Notes under the pieces: generated by a model | Databases searched by the model: none | Seen by the model: the letters and a program-made list of their open reading frames with translations, nothing else | What the model was told of the DNA's origin: nothing | Made by a program: the position numbers and the translations under genes | Shown: positions 1 through 6,470 of the stretch, one piece after another | Numbering within the stretch: position 1 is the first letter of the stretch | Layout: every line of letters begins with the position of its first letter | Origin: DATEPR01 sp036503065 | GTDB lineage: Bacteria; Actinomycetota; Actinomycetes; Mycobacteriales; Pseudonocardiaceae | Direction: 5' to 3' | Length of the DNA stretch: 9,905 bases | Assembly: GCA_036503065.1 (NCBI GenBank) | Contig: DASXXM010000261.1 | Span: 1-9,905 of the forward strand

Positions 1-25
1 CCAGCCGCCGCACGTAACTCAATGT

Positions 26-148
26 GGCCATCGGGCCGAAATGAACACAGAGGGTGAACGGTGGACAGGCCTGGCCGTTCGGGCTACTCATGTCGGCCAT
101 TCAGCCGACACGGAGTGGATCGCAGGCCCGCTACCAGGCCCATTGGCC
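26..148 (+). promoter_or_regulatory. Cluster of GGCC-N4-GGCC-like palindromes upstream of the flavin-binding gene
   Basis: Four related half-site pairs lie in the 190 nt before the PNPOx-fold gene: GGCCATCGGGCC at 26-37, GGCCGTTCGGGC at 73-84, GGCCATTCAGCC at 95-106 and GGCCCATTGGCC at 137-148. The third sits inside a perfect 7-bp inverted repeat with a 6-nt spacer (TGTCGGC at 91-97, GCCGACA at 104-110). Centres of the second and third copies are 22 bp apart and of the third and fourth 42 bp apart, about two and four helical turns. Small flavin proteins of this type are often in dormancy/hypoxia regulons in actinobacteria, and DosR/DevR (NarL-family) regulators bind GGG/CCC-type palindromes arranged in this way. 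The binding factor is an inference. Confidence is moderate that the sites are operators and low for the identity of the regulator. Confidence 0.4.
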
Positions 149-214
149 CTACCGTCGCGACACGAACCCGACGAAAGTCAGCGATGAACCTGATTGACCG
201 ATGGCTGGGATCCG

Positions 215-661
215 ATGGCAGATTCGTTCAGCACCGTCGAGGTGCTCGACCACACGCGGTGCGTCGCCCTGTTGGCGACCGTCCACACCGGTCGGGTCGT
301 GTTCACCAGTCGGGCCATGCCGGCGGTACGGCCGGTGCGGTTCGCGGTGCGCGACGACGCGATCTGGTTCCGGATGCCCGTCGGCGACCTGTGGCCGGCG
401 GGGGTGCTGGACACCGTCGTGGCGCTCGCCGTCGACGACGTCACCCCGGACCTCGACGCAGGATGGTTCGTCACCGTGCTCGGCCGCGCCTGCGAGGTTC
501 GAGACCGACACCTCACGGACGAAATGGCCACGCTGCTGCCGGCCGCGCCCGATGAGCACCGGTATGTCCGGGTGCTGGTCGAGTCCATTTCGGGGCACAC
601 GATCCGATCACTCGCCCCGGCGGCCGAAGGGGTGTCCCCCAACGCCCGTCAAGTACGATGA
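215..661 (+). CDS. Pyridoxamine 5'-phosphate oxidase-fold (NimA-like) FMN-binding protein
   Basis: A 148-residue split-barrel flavin protein. The pattern of a short N-terminal helix with a conserved Cys (C16), then GRVVFT (26-31), PAVRPVRFAV (36-45) and a DDAIWFR strand (47-53), is that of NimA-like/PNPOx-family proteins. These bind FMN or F420 and reduce small substrates or act as redox-linked stress proteins. The substrate cannot be read from sequence. The ATG at 215 places the family's first conserved helix about 10 residues from the start. An in-frame TTG at 194 would add seven residues, and neither start has a strong Shine-Dalgarno sequence. The length is normal for the family. The gene stands alone on the plus strand, converges on the MpaB-like gene with a 46-nt gap, and is preceded by a palindrome cluster that probably regulates it. 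The family call is fairly sure; the function is open. Confidence 0.82.
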   Translation: MADSFSTVEVLDHTRCVALLATVHTGRVVFTSRAMPAVRPVRFAVRDDAIWFRMPVGDLWPAGVLDTVVALAVDDVTPDLDAGWFVTVLGRACEVRDRHLTDEMATLLPAAPDEHRYVRVLVESISGHTIRSLAPAAEGVSPNARQVR

Positions 662-707
662 TCATGATGTGGCGAAAGTGACGGCCTGGGTGCGCGGCGT
701 CGGTCGA

Positions 708-1829
708 TCAGCTCGTGCCGGTTGGTGGGATCGCCCAGCGGTCGGCCAGTTCCGTCGGGACGTCCAACGTGGTCGACTGCCCGTGGGAAAGCTGTCGGAC
801 GTTGACGGTGAGCAGCAGGTGGGCTGCCTTGTCCAGGACCTTGCGGGCCAGCACGCTGTCATCCTCGGCGCGTTCGAACGCACGCATGAGCTTGACGCCG
901 GTGCCGACGACGCGACCCCAGCCGCGGGAGTCCGGTACCTGGAGGTAGTCGGCGACCTCCGGGTTGACGACCTCGCGAACCATGGCCGGGATGACCGAGT
1001 CGAACGCCTTGCCCGGCATGAGTTCCCGGTACAGCGCGATCAGGCCGCTGGTCAGCAGAATGCCCTCGGGGGACGCGGCGTAACCCGCCTCGACCAGGGA
1101 GTCGTTCAGTGACAGGGCCTCGTCGTAGGTCTCGGGCATGGTGTCGGCACGAATACCGAGCAGCGCCCCGGCCACCCGCCACACGTGGTAGTAGTCCTCG
1201 GCCTCCTGCTCGGTGACCTCGACACCGATGCGGCGCATGCCCTTGACCACCTGCACCGAGAAGATCAGCAGGGCACCGAGGAGATCCTGCTGGCAGATCG
1301 GCACACCGTCGGCCTGGACATCCCACTGGCCGGACTCGGTGATGAAGTGGCGGACCGCGGCGTGGATCAGCCGGGTCTTCTGGATCGCCGGCACGAAACC
1401 GCCACCACCGCTGAACGGGTCGGCCGCCATCAGGTTCAGCACGAACTGCGATGTTTCGGACAGGCGGCGGTGCGGGTGTTGCAGCCGGTGGGTCAGGCAC
1501 AGCACCCGTGACGGGCGGGGCTGGGCATAGCAGTTCACCATCGCTCCGAAGGAGAGCACCGAGGCGACATGCATGCCGTCGTCGAGAAAGAAGTCGTGGG
1601 CGCGAGCGACCCGTTGTACGTCGATCCAGTCGGGTGGGCTGTCGGTCTCGATCAGGTATTGTCGGACGCTGGGCGGCAAATTCTCGGGAATGGGCTGGTC
1701 ATTGGACCGCAGTTCGTCCAGCACGATGTTGACCGCGTCGACCTGGCCGGTGGCGATCATTTCGCCGATGACCGCGTCGGCCAGCGGGTCACCCTCGAAC
1801 TTCAACGACTCCAGCAGGTCCGCGTCCAT
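708..1829 (-). CDS. MpaB/Lcp-family (DUF2236) oxygenase
   Basis: A 373-residue alpha-helical protein matching the MpaB/latex-clearing-protein superfamily (DUF2236). Family members bind b-type haem and catalyse oxidative cleavage or hydroxylation, as in rubber oxygenase Lcp and MpaB of mycophenolate synthesis. Visible family marks are R-L-I-H-A-A-V-R at residues 153-160 (its His is a candidate haem ligand by analogy), the helix around LSFGAMVNCYAQP (92-104) and the helix YHVWRVAGALLGI (214-226). No signal peptide or Tat motif is seen, so unlike secreted Lcp it is probably cytoplasmic. I chose the ATG at 1829. The frame stays open to 2117 but that extension is not protein-like. A GTG at 1844, 11 nt after a GGCGGGG, is the main alternative. 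It lies 295 nt downstream of the polysaccharide operon and probably has its own promoter. The substrate is unknown. Confidence 0.8.
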   Translation of the reverse strand: MDADLLESLKFEGDPLADAVIGEMIATGQVDAVNIVLDELRSNDQPIPENLPPSVRQYLIETDSPPDWIDVQRVARAHDFFLDDGMHVASVLSFGAMVNCYAQPRPSRVLCLTHRLQHPHRRLSETSQFVLNLMAADPFSGGGGFVPAIQKTRLIHAAVRHFITESGQWDVQADGVPICQQDLLGALLIFSVQVVKGMRRIGVEVTEQEAEDYYHVWRVAGALLGIRADTMPETYDEALSLNDSLVEAGYAASPEGILLTSGLIALYRELMPGKAFDSVIPAMVREVVNPEVADYLQVPDSRGWGRVVGTGVKLMRAFERAEDDSVLARKVLDKAAHLLLTVNVRQLSHGQSTTLDVPTELADRWAIPPTGTS

Positions 1830-2124
1830 GCGGCCGAGTATCACGGTCGTGACATCCCCGCCGTAAGCGCCATTGGAGTGCCTGGTCCATCCGAACGGGT
1901 ATGACACCTGCGCGCTAACGCGGTCGCACTGCGAAAGCAGTTTGGCGGCCGTCACCCTACCGGGCGACCACCGACAACTGGGTCGGTTCCGCCGCGATGC
2001 GCGCATCGGAGCCGGAACCGAGTAGGTCAACGAGCCAACCCGACGCCACCTTGGCAGGTGTTCGCCGGGTCGGTCGTCAGGCAGCACCATCCCGTCGCGC
2101 CGGTCGCTTGTGGACACCGGTGGT
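1830..2124. other. Intergenic region between the GH114 gene and the oxygenase gene
   Basis: This 295-nt stretch has no convincing gene. The oxygenase frame continues through it but yields an Arg/Pro/Ser-rich, family-free sequence. It holds a long hairpin (1984-2020) and, on the minus strand, a TTGACC at about 2024-2029 that could be a -35 box but has no good -10 partner. Promoter and leader sequences of the oxygenase gene and the end of the polysaccharide operon presumably lie here. Confidence 0.6.
1984..2020 (-). terminator. Long hairpin, possible non-canonical terminator
   Basis: Perfect 8-bp outer arms CGGTTCCG (1984-1991) and CGGAACCG (2013-2020) enclose a perfect 12-bp palindrome GATGCGCGCATC (1996-2007), so nearly the whole 37 nt can fold into one stem with a small internal mismatch. 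It lies about 105 nt downstream of the GH114 stop codon. No U-tract follows in the direction of transcription, which is common in high-GC actinomycetes but leaves the role uncertain. It could also be an operator or a leader structure for the oxygenase gene. Confidence 0.35.
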
Positions 2125-3051
2125 TCAGCAGGTCTGGTAGACGTAGCCGGCCGAGCCGGGTGCCGTCACGTCGAGATCGCGGCGCACCACCGACAACGTG
2201 TTTCCCCAGCCGGCGCATGCCTCGGCCAGGCCGGTGGCACCGTATTCGATGACGATCACTTCATCGCCGTACGCGGCGGTGTAGGACCGGCATTCGTCGT
2301 AGTCGGCGCACTGCTCGGCGACGGCGAAGTCGAATCCGGCCTGCCAGCCCTGATCGGCGATGTCGGCGGCGTTCTTCTGCGCGATGGCCAACCCGTCGGC
2401 GTGGGCGTGGGTGATGATCAGTCTGGCGAACGCCAGCGCATCGGCCGCGGTCAGCAGCCCTGCCGACCGGGTCCACGAGTCCAGATTATCCGGTTCCACC
2501 GCGTTGAAGCCCGAGCGCTCACAACCGTCGATCCACCCGTTCACGATGTCGGCGAGCGCGGTTCGTCTCCCCGGGGTCGAGATGTCCAGTAGGAGTTCGT
2601 CCCAGTTCGGGTCGCGCACGTGGTGACCGTCGACGCCGGTGAGCAACAGGTCGGGATGGTGCGCCAGCCACCAGTCGGTCTCGTCCGTCTGGGTCTGGTA
2701 GGCGTTGAGATAACAGACGTTGTACAACCCCGGAACCGGGGCCGCGGCGCGATCCCTGGTGACCACCCGGACCCCGGCCGGCGGCGGATACGACTGCCCG
2801 ATCTGGTAGTCGAACCGGGCGTGCGGCGGAGGAGGGCGCACGGCGACCGGCGAGGTGGTCGGGACGGTGGTGATCGGGGAAGTAGCCGGGGTGGTGGTGA
2901 TCGGCGACGTGCTCGGTGTGGCCGTCGTAATCGGCGAACTGGGAGTGCTCGTGCCGCCTACCACGGCCGGCTCGGGCACCGCGGTGGCCGAACACCCGGC
3001 CAGCGCAAGGCAGCAGGCGAACAGCACCAGCGGTGTCGGCAGCACACGCAC
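2125..3051 (-). CDS. GH114 family lipoprotein (endo-alpha-1,4-polygalactosaminidase-like)
   Basis: A 308-residue secreted lipoprotein. The signal peptide ends in a lipobox L-A-G-C with the lipidated Cys at residue 20. A Thr/Ser/Pro linker (about 34-75) leads to a GH114 domain (about 80-308). Family marks: VCYLNA (112-117), WDELLLDI (150-157), GFNAVEPDNLDSW (181-193) with clustered acidic residues E186, D188 and D191, AQKN (224-227), FAVAEQC (242-248) and an IEY strand end (268-270). GH114 enzymes cleave alpha-1,4-linked galactosamine polymers. The protein would sit on the outer face of the membrane, where it could trim nascent polymer or release it. The start is GTG at 3051, since no ATG lies in frame and the signal peptide begins here; GTG at 3045 is an alternative. 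A purine-rich AGAGAGCGAG precedes it. It is the last gene of the operon, 58 nt after the GH135-like gene. Confidence 0.88.
   Translation of the reverse strand: MRVLPTPLVLFACCLALAGCSATAVPEPAVVGGTSTPSSPITTATPSTSPITTTPATSPITTVPTTSPVAVRPPPPHARFDYQIGQSYPPPAGVRVVTRDRAAAPVPGLYNVCYLNAYQTQTDETDWWLAHHPDLLLTGVDGHHVRDPNWDELLLDISTPGRRTALADIVNGWIDGCERSGFNAVEPDNLDSWTRSAGLLTAADALAFARLIITHAHADGLAIAQKNAADIADQGWQAGFDFAVAEQCADYDECRSYTAAYGDEVIVIEYGATGLAEACAGWGNTLSVVRRDLDVTAPGSAGYVYQTC
2866..2937 (-). repeat. SPITT-repeat linker coding segment
   Basis: Within the GH114 lipoprotein the motif Ser-Pro-Ile-Thr-Thr occurs three times (residues 39-43, 49-53, 58-62), followed by a degenerate TSPVA. The DNA shows matching repeats of GGTGATCGG-like units. 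Such linkers hold a catalytic domain away from the membrane and are often O-mannosylated in actinomycetes. In-register repeats can vary in copy number between strains. Confidence 0.75.
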
Positions 3052-3109
3052 AGCATGCTCGCTCTCTGCGGGGCTCGCGTGGGACGGAACACGAACGAGG
3101 ACCGACGAC

Positions 3110-3799
3110 TCAGTTCGTGGATACTTCGGCCCCCGGAAAGTTGGCCGGCAGTGTGTCCCAGGGATTCGGGCCGGTGGCCTCGGTTCGGTAGTTGGCGCCG
3201 ATGTTGCGCTCAGTGGCCAGCCTTGCCACGATGTCGGCCAGCGCGGGCGGACTGTCGTAGACCAACTGGAAGAACCGGTCGGCCGGCAGGTCGTGTACCC
3301 AACTGGGCACGTCGAGTTCGACGAGGCTGCTGAACGGTCCCTCGAAGATGCCCAGCAGATCGGCGTCCTGGGCATAGTCCCGCACCGGGTAGGTCCCGTG
3401 ATTGAACGCCACCACTCCCGTGCCCGCCCTGCGGCTGTCCGCGGCGAGCATTCGGTAGTAGGGAACGTGTTCGATCCCGCTGGACACCCGGTCGAAGAAC
3501 ACCGAGGACACGCGGTACCACTCGCGGTACCGGGCGATCTCGGCCAGCGCGTCCGCCGGGAGACGTCGGCCGTAGTCGGTGTCGACATAACCGGCGAGCG
3601 ACGCCCCCGCGTCCAGCAGTCGGTCGATCACCTCGCCGTAGACCGGGTCCGGTCGGTCGCCGGGGCCGCTGGCCATGTTCACCACGACAAGGCACACCGA
3701 ATCGACCGCGCCGGTGAGGGTCAGCCACGCACCCGGCGCCACCAGGGGGTGGAAGTACGCCGGCACAACCGGGCCGCGCCGATTTTCCCTGGATATCAT
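3110..3799 (-). CDS. Spherulin-4 / GH135-like protein without signal peptide
   Basis: A 229-residue single-domain protein. The opening VVPAYFHP (11-18), then GYVDTDYGRR (70-79), the strand VFFDR (100-104), FNHGTYPV (132-139) and GIFEGP (150-155) follow the spherulin-4 family (GH135). That family includes Aspergillus Sph3, a hydrolase of alpha-1,4-GalNAc stretches in galactosaminogalactan. From memory of that family, the acidic residues at the strand end are Asp-Glu; here they are D103-R104, while the later Glu (E153) is kept. Catalysis may therefore be altered. No signal peptide or membrane segment is present and upstream in-frame sequence offers none, so it should be cytoplasmic, unusual for this family. 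Its ATG shares one base with the stop of the reductase gene (TGATG), so translation is probably coupled. The family assignment is fairly firm; hydrolase activity is uncertain. Confidence 0.8.
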   Translation of the reverse strand: MISRENRRGPVVPAYFHPLVAPGAWLTLTGAVDSVCLVVVNMASGPGDRPDPVYGEVIDRLLDAGASLAGYVDTDYGRRLPADALAEIARYREWYRVSSVFFDRVSSGIEHVPYYRMLAADSRRAGTGVVAFNHGTYPVRDYAQDADLLGIFEGPFSSLVELDVPSWVHDLPADRFFQLVYDSPPALADIVARLATERNIGANYRTEATGPNPWDTLPANFPGAEVSTN

Positions 3800-4698
3800 C
3801 ACGTTACCGCCTGCCACATGTCGTTCAACGAGACCGCCAGGTCGATTTCGGCCTTCCAGCCCAGTTCCCGGCCGATCGCGGAGATGTCCGCCTGTTGCCA
3901 TGGCACCTCGGCGGAGCGGGCCGAGCCGTCGCCGGTGGCGACCACCAGCCCGGTGAACCCGGACAGCCGAACCAGATCGCGGACCAGCGAGCGCACCGGG
4001 GTCGCCGTGCCGCTGCCGACGTTCAGCACCGCGGAGTCCACTGTGGATGCCTGAACGGCGGCGAGTGTGGCCCCGGCGACATCCCGGACGTCCACGAAGT
4101 CCCGCGCCGCCGACAGTGCGCCCAGCACGACGGAGTCGTGTGCGACGGCGGCGCGGCGCAACTCGGCGATCACCCGCCCGGGCAGGCTGCCGGCCGGCGC
4201 GCCAGGTCCGATCGGGTTGAACACCCGTAGCACCAGAGTGTTCAATCCCAGGTGTCTGGCCAGCACGACCAGTTCGGTGCCGGCCAGTTTGGTCACCCCG
4301 TACGGCCCGGTCGGGCTCGGCCTCCGCTGTTCGGCGATCGGTTCCCTCGGCTCGGCGATGCCGTATTCGGCTGCCGATCCGAGATGGACGAGTTTGGCAC
4401 GCGGCGCGTACCTCGCCAACGCGGCGAGCAGGTTCGCCGGCCCGACCACGTTGGCCGCGGCCAGTTCCGCGGCACCGCCCGACACCGCTCCCGCGCAGTT
4501 GACCACCACATCGGGGCATTCGCCGGCCAGCAGCCAACCAATCGTGGCCGGCCGGTCCAGCGCCAGATCCAGCCGGATCGACCGGGCCGACCCGGACCGG
4601 GAGGTGCCGACCACGGTCAGGTCGGGCTGCCGGTCGAGGAGGTCGAACACATGGCGGCCGAGGTACCCGTTCGCACCGATCACCAGAACGCGCGTCAT
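3799..4698 (-). CDS. NAD(P)-dependent NDP-sugar reductase/epimerase (extended SDR)
   Basis: A 299-residue extended short-chain dehydrogenase/reductase. It has the Rossmann motif GANGYLG (8-14), the active-site segment GSAAEYG (107-113), the YGVTK catalytic pair (Y133, K137), RVFNPIGPG (158-166) and the RDFVDVRDVA strand (199-208) typical of sugar-nucleotide SDRs. The S-A-A-E-Y-G segment is like that of NDP-4-keto-6-deoxy-hexose reductases of the RMD type. Placed after a 4,6-dehydratase and a nucleotidylyltransferase, it is best read as the 4-ketoreductase completing a 6-deoxy sugar nucleotide, although a 4-epimerase role cannot be excluded. ATG at 4698 is preferred over the adjacent GTG at 4701 because the Shine-Dalgarno AAGGGAG is only 1 nt from the GTG. 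It overlaps the upstream stop by one base and the downstream ATG by one base. Confidence 0.85.
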   Translation of the reverse strand: MTRVLVIGANGYLGRHVFDLLDRQPDLTVVGTSRSGSARSIRLDLALDRPATIGWLLAGECPDVVVNCAGAVSGGAAELAAANVVGPANLLAALARYAPRAKLVHLGSAAEYGIAEPREPIAEQRRPSPTGPYGVTKLAGTELVVLARHLGLNTLVLRVFNPIGPGAPAGSLPGRVIAELRRAAVAHDSVVLGALSAARDFVDVRDVAGATLAAVQASTVDSAVLNVGSGTATPVRSLVRDLVRLSGFTGLVVATGDGSARSAEVPWQQADISAIGRELGWKAEIDLAVSLNDMWQAVT

Positions 4699-5411
4699 CA
4701 CACTCCCTTCAGGAGGCTGCCGCGGACCGAGTCGAACTCCGCGTTGGCCCGGTCGTAGTCGTCCGGACGGCCGATGTCCAGCCAGTAACCGTCGAATCCG
4801 TACTCGTCGGGCGGCTGCCGCTTGGCCAGGAGGTCGATGATCAGTTCGTCGAAGCCCAGCGGCACGCCGGGCTGGTAGTCGACCAGTGTCCGCCGGCTCA
4901 TGCCGTACACACCCATGCTGACCCGGTAGGTCAGCGTGGGCTTCTCGGTGAACTCGGTGACCTGTCCGCGCTCCGTCGCGAGCACGCCGAAATCGATCTT
5001 CACCTGGCGCTGGTACGTTGCCACGGTCAGCGGTGCCGATCCGTTCATGTGGTGCAGCAACAGATCCGCGTAGTCCAGGTCGGTCAGCACATCGCCGTTC
5101 ATCACCAGGAACTCGTCCGGCAACCGGTCCAGGATCTGCAACACTGGCCCGATGGTGCCCAGCGGCACCTGTTCGGTAGCGTAGTCGACGCGCATGCCCC
5201 AGCGGCTGCCATCGCCCACAAACGACCGGATCAGGTGGCCGAGGTGGCCGATGGCCAGCGTGGCGCTGTCGAAACCGCGCTGTGCCAACTGGGTCAGGAC
5301 GATCTCCAGGATGGCGAACTCGTCGCCGATGGGCATCAGCGGTTTGGGCAGTGAGGTGGTGTACGGGCGCAGCCGGACCCCTCTACCGCCGGCCAGAATC
5401 ATCGCGTGCAT
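4698..5411 (-). CDS. Sugar-1-phosphate nucleotidylyltransferase
   Basis: A 237-residue enzyme of the RmlA/GlmU-N/mannose-1-phosphate guanylyltransferase superfamily. It joins a sugar-1-phosphate and an NTP to give an NDP-sugar and pyrophosphate. Visible motifs: LAGGRGVRLRPYT (6-18) with KP (23-24) for nucleotide and pyrophosphate binding, GTIG (85-88), NGD (105-107) whose Asp binds the metal, EKP (156-158) and WLDIGRPDDY (210-219). It lacks the C-terminal left-handed beta-helix of GlmU and an N-terminal CBS pair as in PtmE, so it is a minimal catalytic domain. The nucleotide (GTP, UTP or dTTP) cannot be read directly. Its place next to a LegB-type dehydratase makes GlcNAc-1-P with GTP or UTP a fair guess. 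ATG at 5411 follows a strong GGGGAG (5415-5421) and a 12-nt gap from the dehydratase. Confidence 0.9.
   Translation of the reverse strand: MHAMILAGGRGVRLRPYTTSLPKPLMPIGDEFAILEIVLTQLAQRGFDSATLAIGHLGHLIRSFVGDGSRWGMRVDYATEQVPLGTIGPVLQILDRLPDEFLVMNGDVLTDLDYADLLLHHMNGSAPLTVATYQRQVKIDFGVLATERGQVTEFTEKPTLTYRVSMGVYGMSRRTLVDYQPGVPLGFDELIIDLLAKRQPPDEYGFDGYWLDIGRPDDYDRANAEFDSVRGSLLKGV
4703..4709 (-). promoter_or_regulatory. Shine-Dalgarno AAGGGAG deciding the reductase start
   Basis: A strong ribosome binding site lies inside the 3' end of the nucleotidylyltransferase gene, 4 nt before the ATG at 4698. It is too close to the GTG at 4701 for that codon to serve, so it settles the start. Confidence 0.7.
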
Positions 5412-5423
5412 CGGTCTCCCCGA

Positions 5424-6446
5424 TCACTGGTTGTAGATGCCCGGCTTGTACCGGGCGAGGTTGGCCGGGCGGCGGAACCAGTCGATGGTCTCGATCAGTC
5501 CGTGGTCCCTGGTGTATGCCGGCTGCCAGTCGGTGCGTTCGCGCAACCTGCTCGCGTCGGCCACCAGTCGCATGACTTCGGAGTTCTTCGGCCGGATGCG
5601 TTGGGCGTCCTCGGTGATCGCCACCTCGATATCCATCAGGCGAGCGATGTCGGCGGCCAACCGACCGACCGAGACCTCCTCGCCGGTGCCGGCGTTGAAC
5701 ACCTCGCCCTCGACCGCTGAGGCCGGGGCGGTGCCGACCGCGACGAACGCGGCGGCGGTGTCCTTGACGTAGAGGAAGTCCCGGGTCGGCGCGAGCGCGC
5801 CGAGTTTGATCGTGTGCGCACCCGAGGCCAGTTGGCTGACCACGGTGGGGATCACCGCGCGGGCGGACTGCCTCGGGCCGAAGGTGTTGAACGGCCGCAG
5901 CGTCACCGCGGGGACACCGAAGCTGAGATGGTAGGACTCGACGAGCTTGTCCGCGGCAAGTTTGGACGCCGCATAGGGCGACTGGGCCTGCAGCGGATGG
6001 TCCTCGCTGATCGGTACGGTCAGCGCGGTGCCATAGGTCTCGCTGGTGGACGTGTGCACCAGCCGGGAGACATCGGCCGCACGCGCCGCGTCCAGCACGT
6101 TCAGCGTGCCGATGACATTGGTGTCCACATATGATCGCGGTGCACGGTATGAGTACGGGATGGCGATCAGGGCGGCGAGATGGTAGATGGTGTGTGCGGC
6201 CGCGGCGAGTTCGGTCGTGCAGGACGGATCCCGCACGTCACCCATCAGCACGTCGACCTCTTCGAGCACATCGCGATCGAGCGTGTCCAGCCAGCCCCAT
6301 GAGCCGAACGAGTTGTACAGGACGAGCGCGCGCACCCGGTGGCCGCGTCGAACGAGGGTCTCGACCAGATGTGAGCCGATGAACCCTTCGGCGCCGGTCA
6401 CCGCGACCAGTTCGTTCGCATGGGCGGCGTGGTTGGGAAAAACCAT
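5424..6446 (-). CDS. LegB-type NDP-N-acetylhexosamine 4,6-dehydratase (extended SDR)
   Basis: A 340-residue extended SDR. It carries the NAD-binding TGAEGFIG (17-24), YNSFGSWGWLD (44-54), HLAALIAIPYSY (89-100), the dehydratase-type active site TSTSETYGT (132-140, with T134, S135, E136), YAASK (Y158, K162) and RPFNTFGPRQSARAVIP (184-200). It ends in RYKPGIYNQ. The YNSF-WGWLD and terminal YK-IYN signatures are those of LegB, the GDP- or UDP-GlcNAc 4,6-dehydratase of the legionaminic acid pathway. The expected product is an NDP-4-keto-6-deoxy-HexNAc. No LegC, LegG or LegI homologue lies in the window, so the keto sugar is more likely reduced by the downstream SDR than carried to a nonulosonic acid. 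ATG at 6446 follows GAAAGGG (6455-6461), 24 nt after the membrane protein gene. Family call strong; nucleotide unknown. Confidence 0.9.
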   Translation of the reverse strand: MVFPNHAAHANELVAVTGAEGFIGSHLVETLVRRGHRVRALVLYNSFGSWGWLDTLDRDVLEEVDVLMGDVRDPSCTTELAAAAHTIYHLAALIAIPYSYRAPRSYVDTNVIGTLNVLDAARAADVSRLVHTSTSETYGTALTVPISEDHPLQAQSPYAASKLAADKLVESYHLSFGVPAVTLRPFNTFGPRQSARAVIPTVVSQLASGAHTIKLGALAPTRDFLYVKDTAAAFVAVGTAPASAVEGEVFNAGTGEEVSVGRLAADIARLMDIEVAITEDAQRIRPKNSEVMRLVADASRLRERTDWQPAYTRDHGLIETIDWFRRPANLARYKPGIYNQ

Positions 6447-6470
6447 TGTCGTTACCCTTTCTTGGGGTGG

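Noticed and set aside
201..1112. 303-codon plus-strand open frame spanning the flavin gene and the oxygenase gene
   Set aside because: It is an alternate-frame and antisense reading of two genes with clear family signatures; its protein is low-complexity Arg/Ser/Pro-rich sequence.
1830..2117. N-terminal extension of the oxygenase up to an ATG at 2117
   Set aside because: The added 96 residues have no family match, no signal peptide and a composition unlike the rest; the family's length fits the start at 1829.
3052..3588. Upstream extension of the GH114 frame to an ATG at 3588
   Set aside because: It would run through the GH135-like gene in another frame and bury the lipoprotein signal peptide in the middle of the protein.
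2855..4054. 399-codon plus-strand open frame
   Set aside because: It is antisense to the GH114, GH135-like and reductase genes, all with recognisable motifs; long antisense frames are expected at this GC content.
5424..6446. UDP-GlcNAc/GalNAc 4-epimerase (PelX/GalE type) to supply the Pel polymer
   Set aside because: The T-S-E active site and the YNSF-WGWLD and YK-IYN signatures fit a LegB-type 4,6-dehydratase better than a 4-epimerase.
3799..6446. Legionaminic acid (nonulosonate) pathway
   Set aside because: Only the dehydratase and a nucleotidylyltransferase fit; no aminotransferase, hydrolysing epimerase, synthase or CMP-transferase is present in the window.
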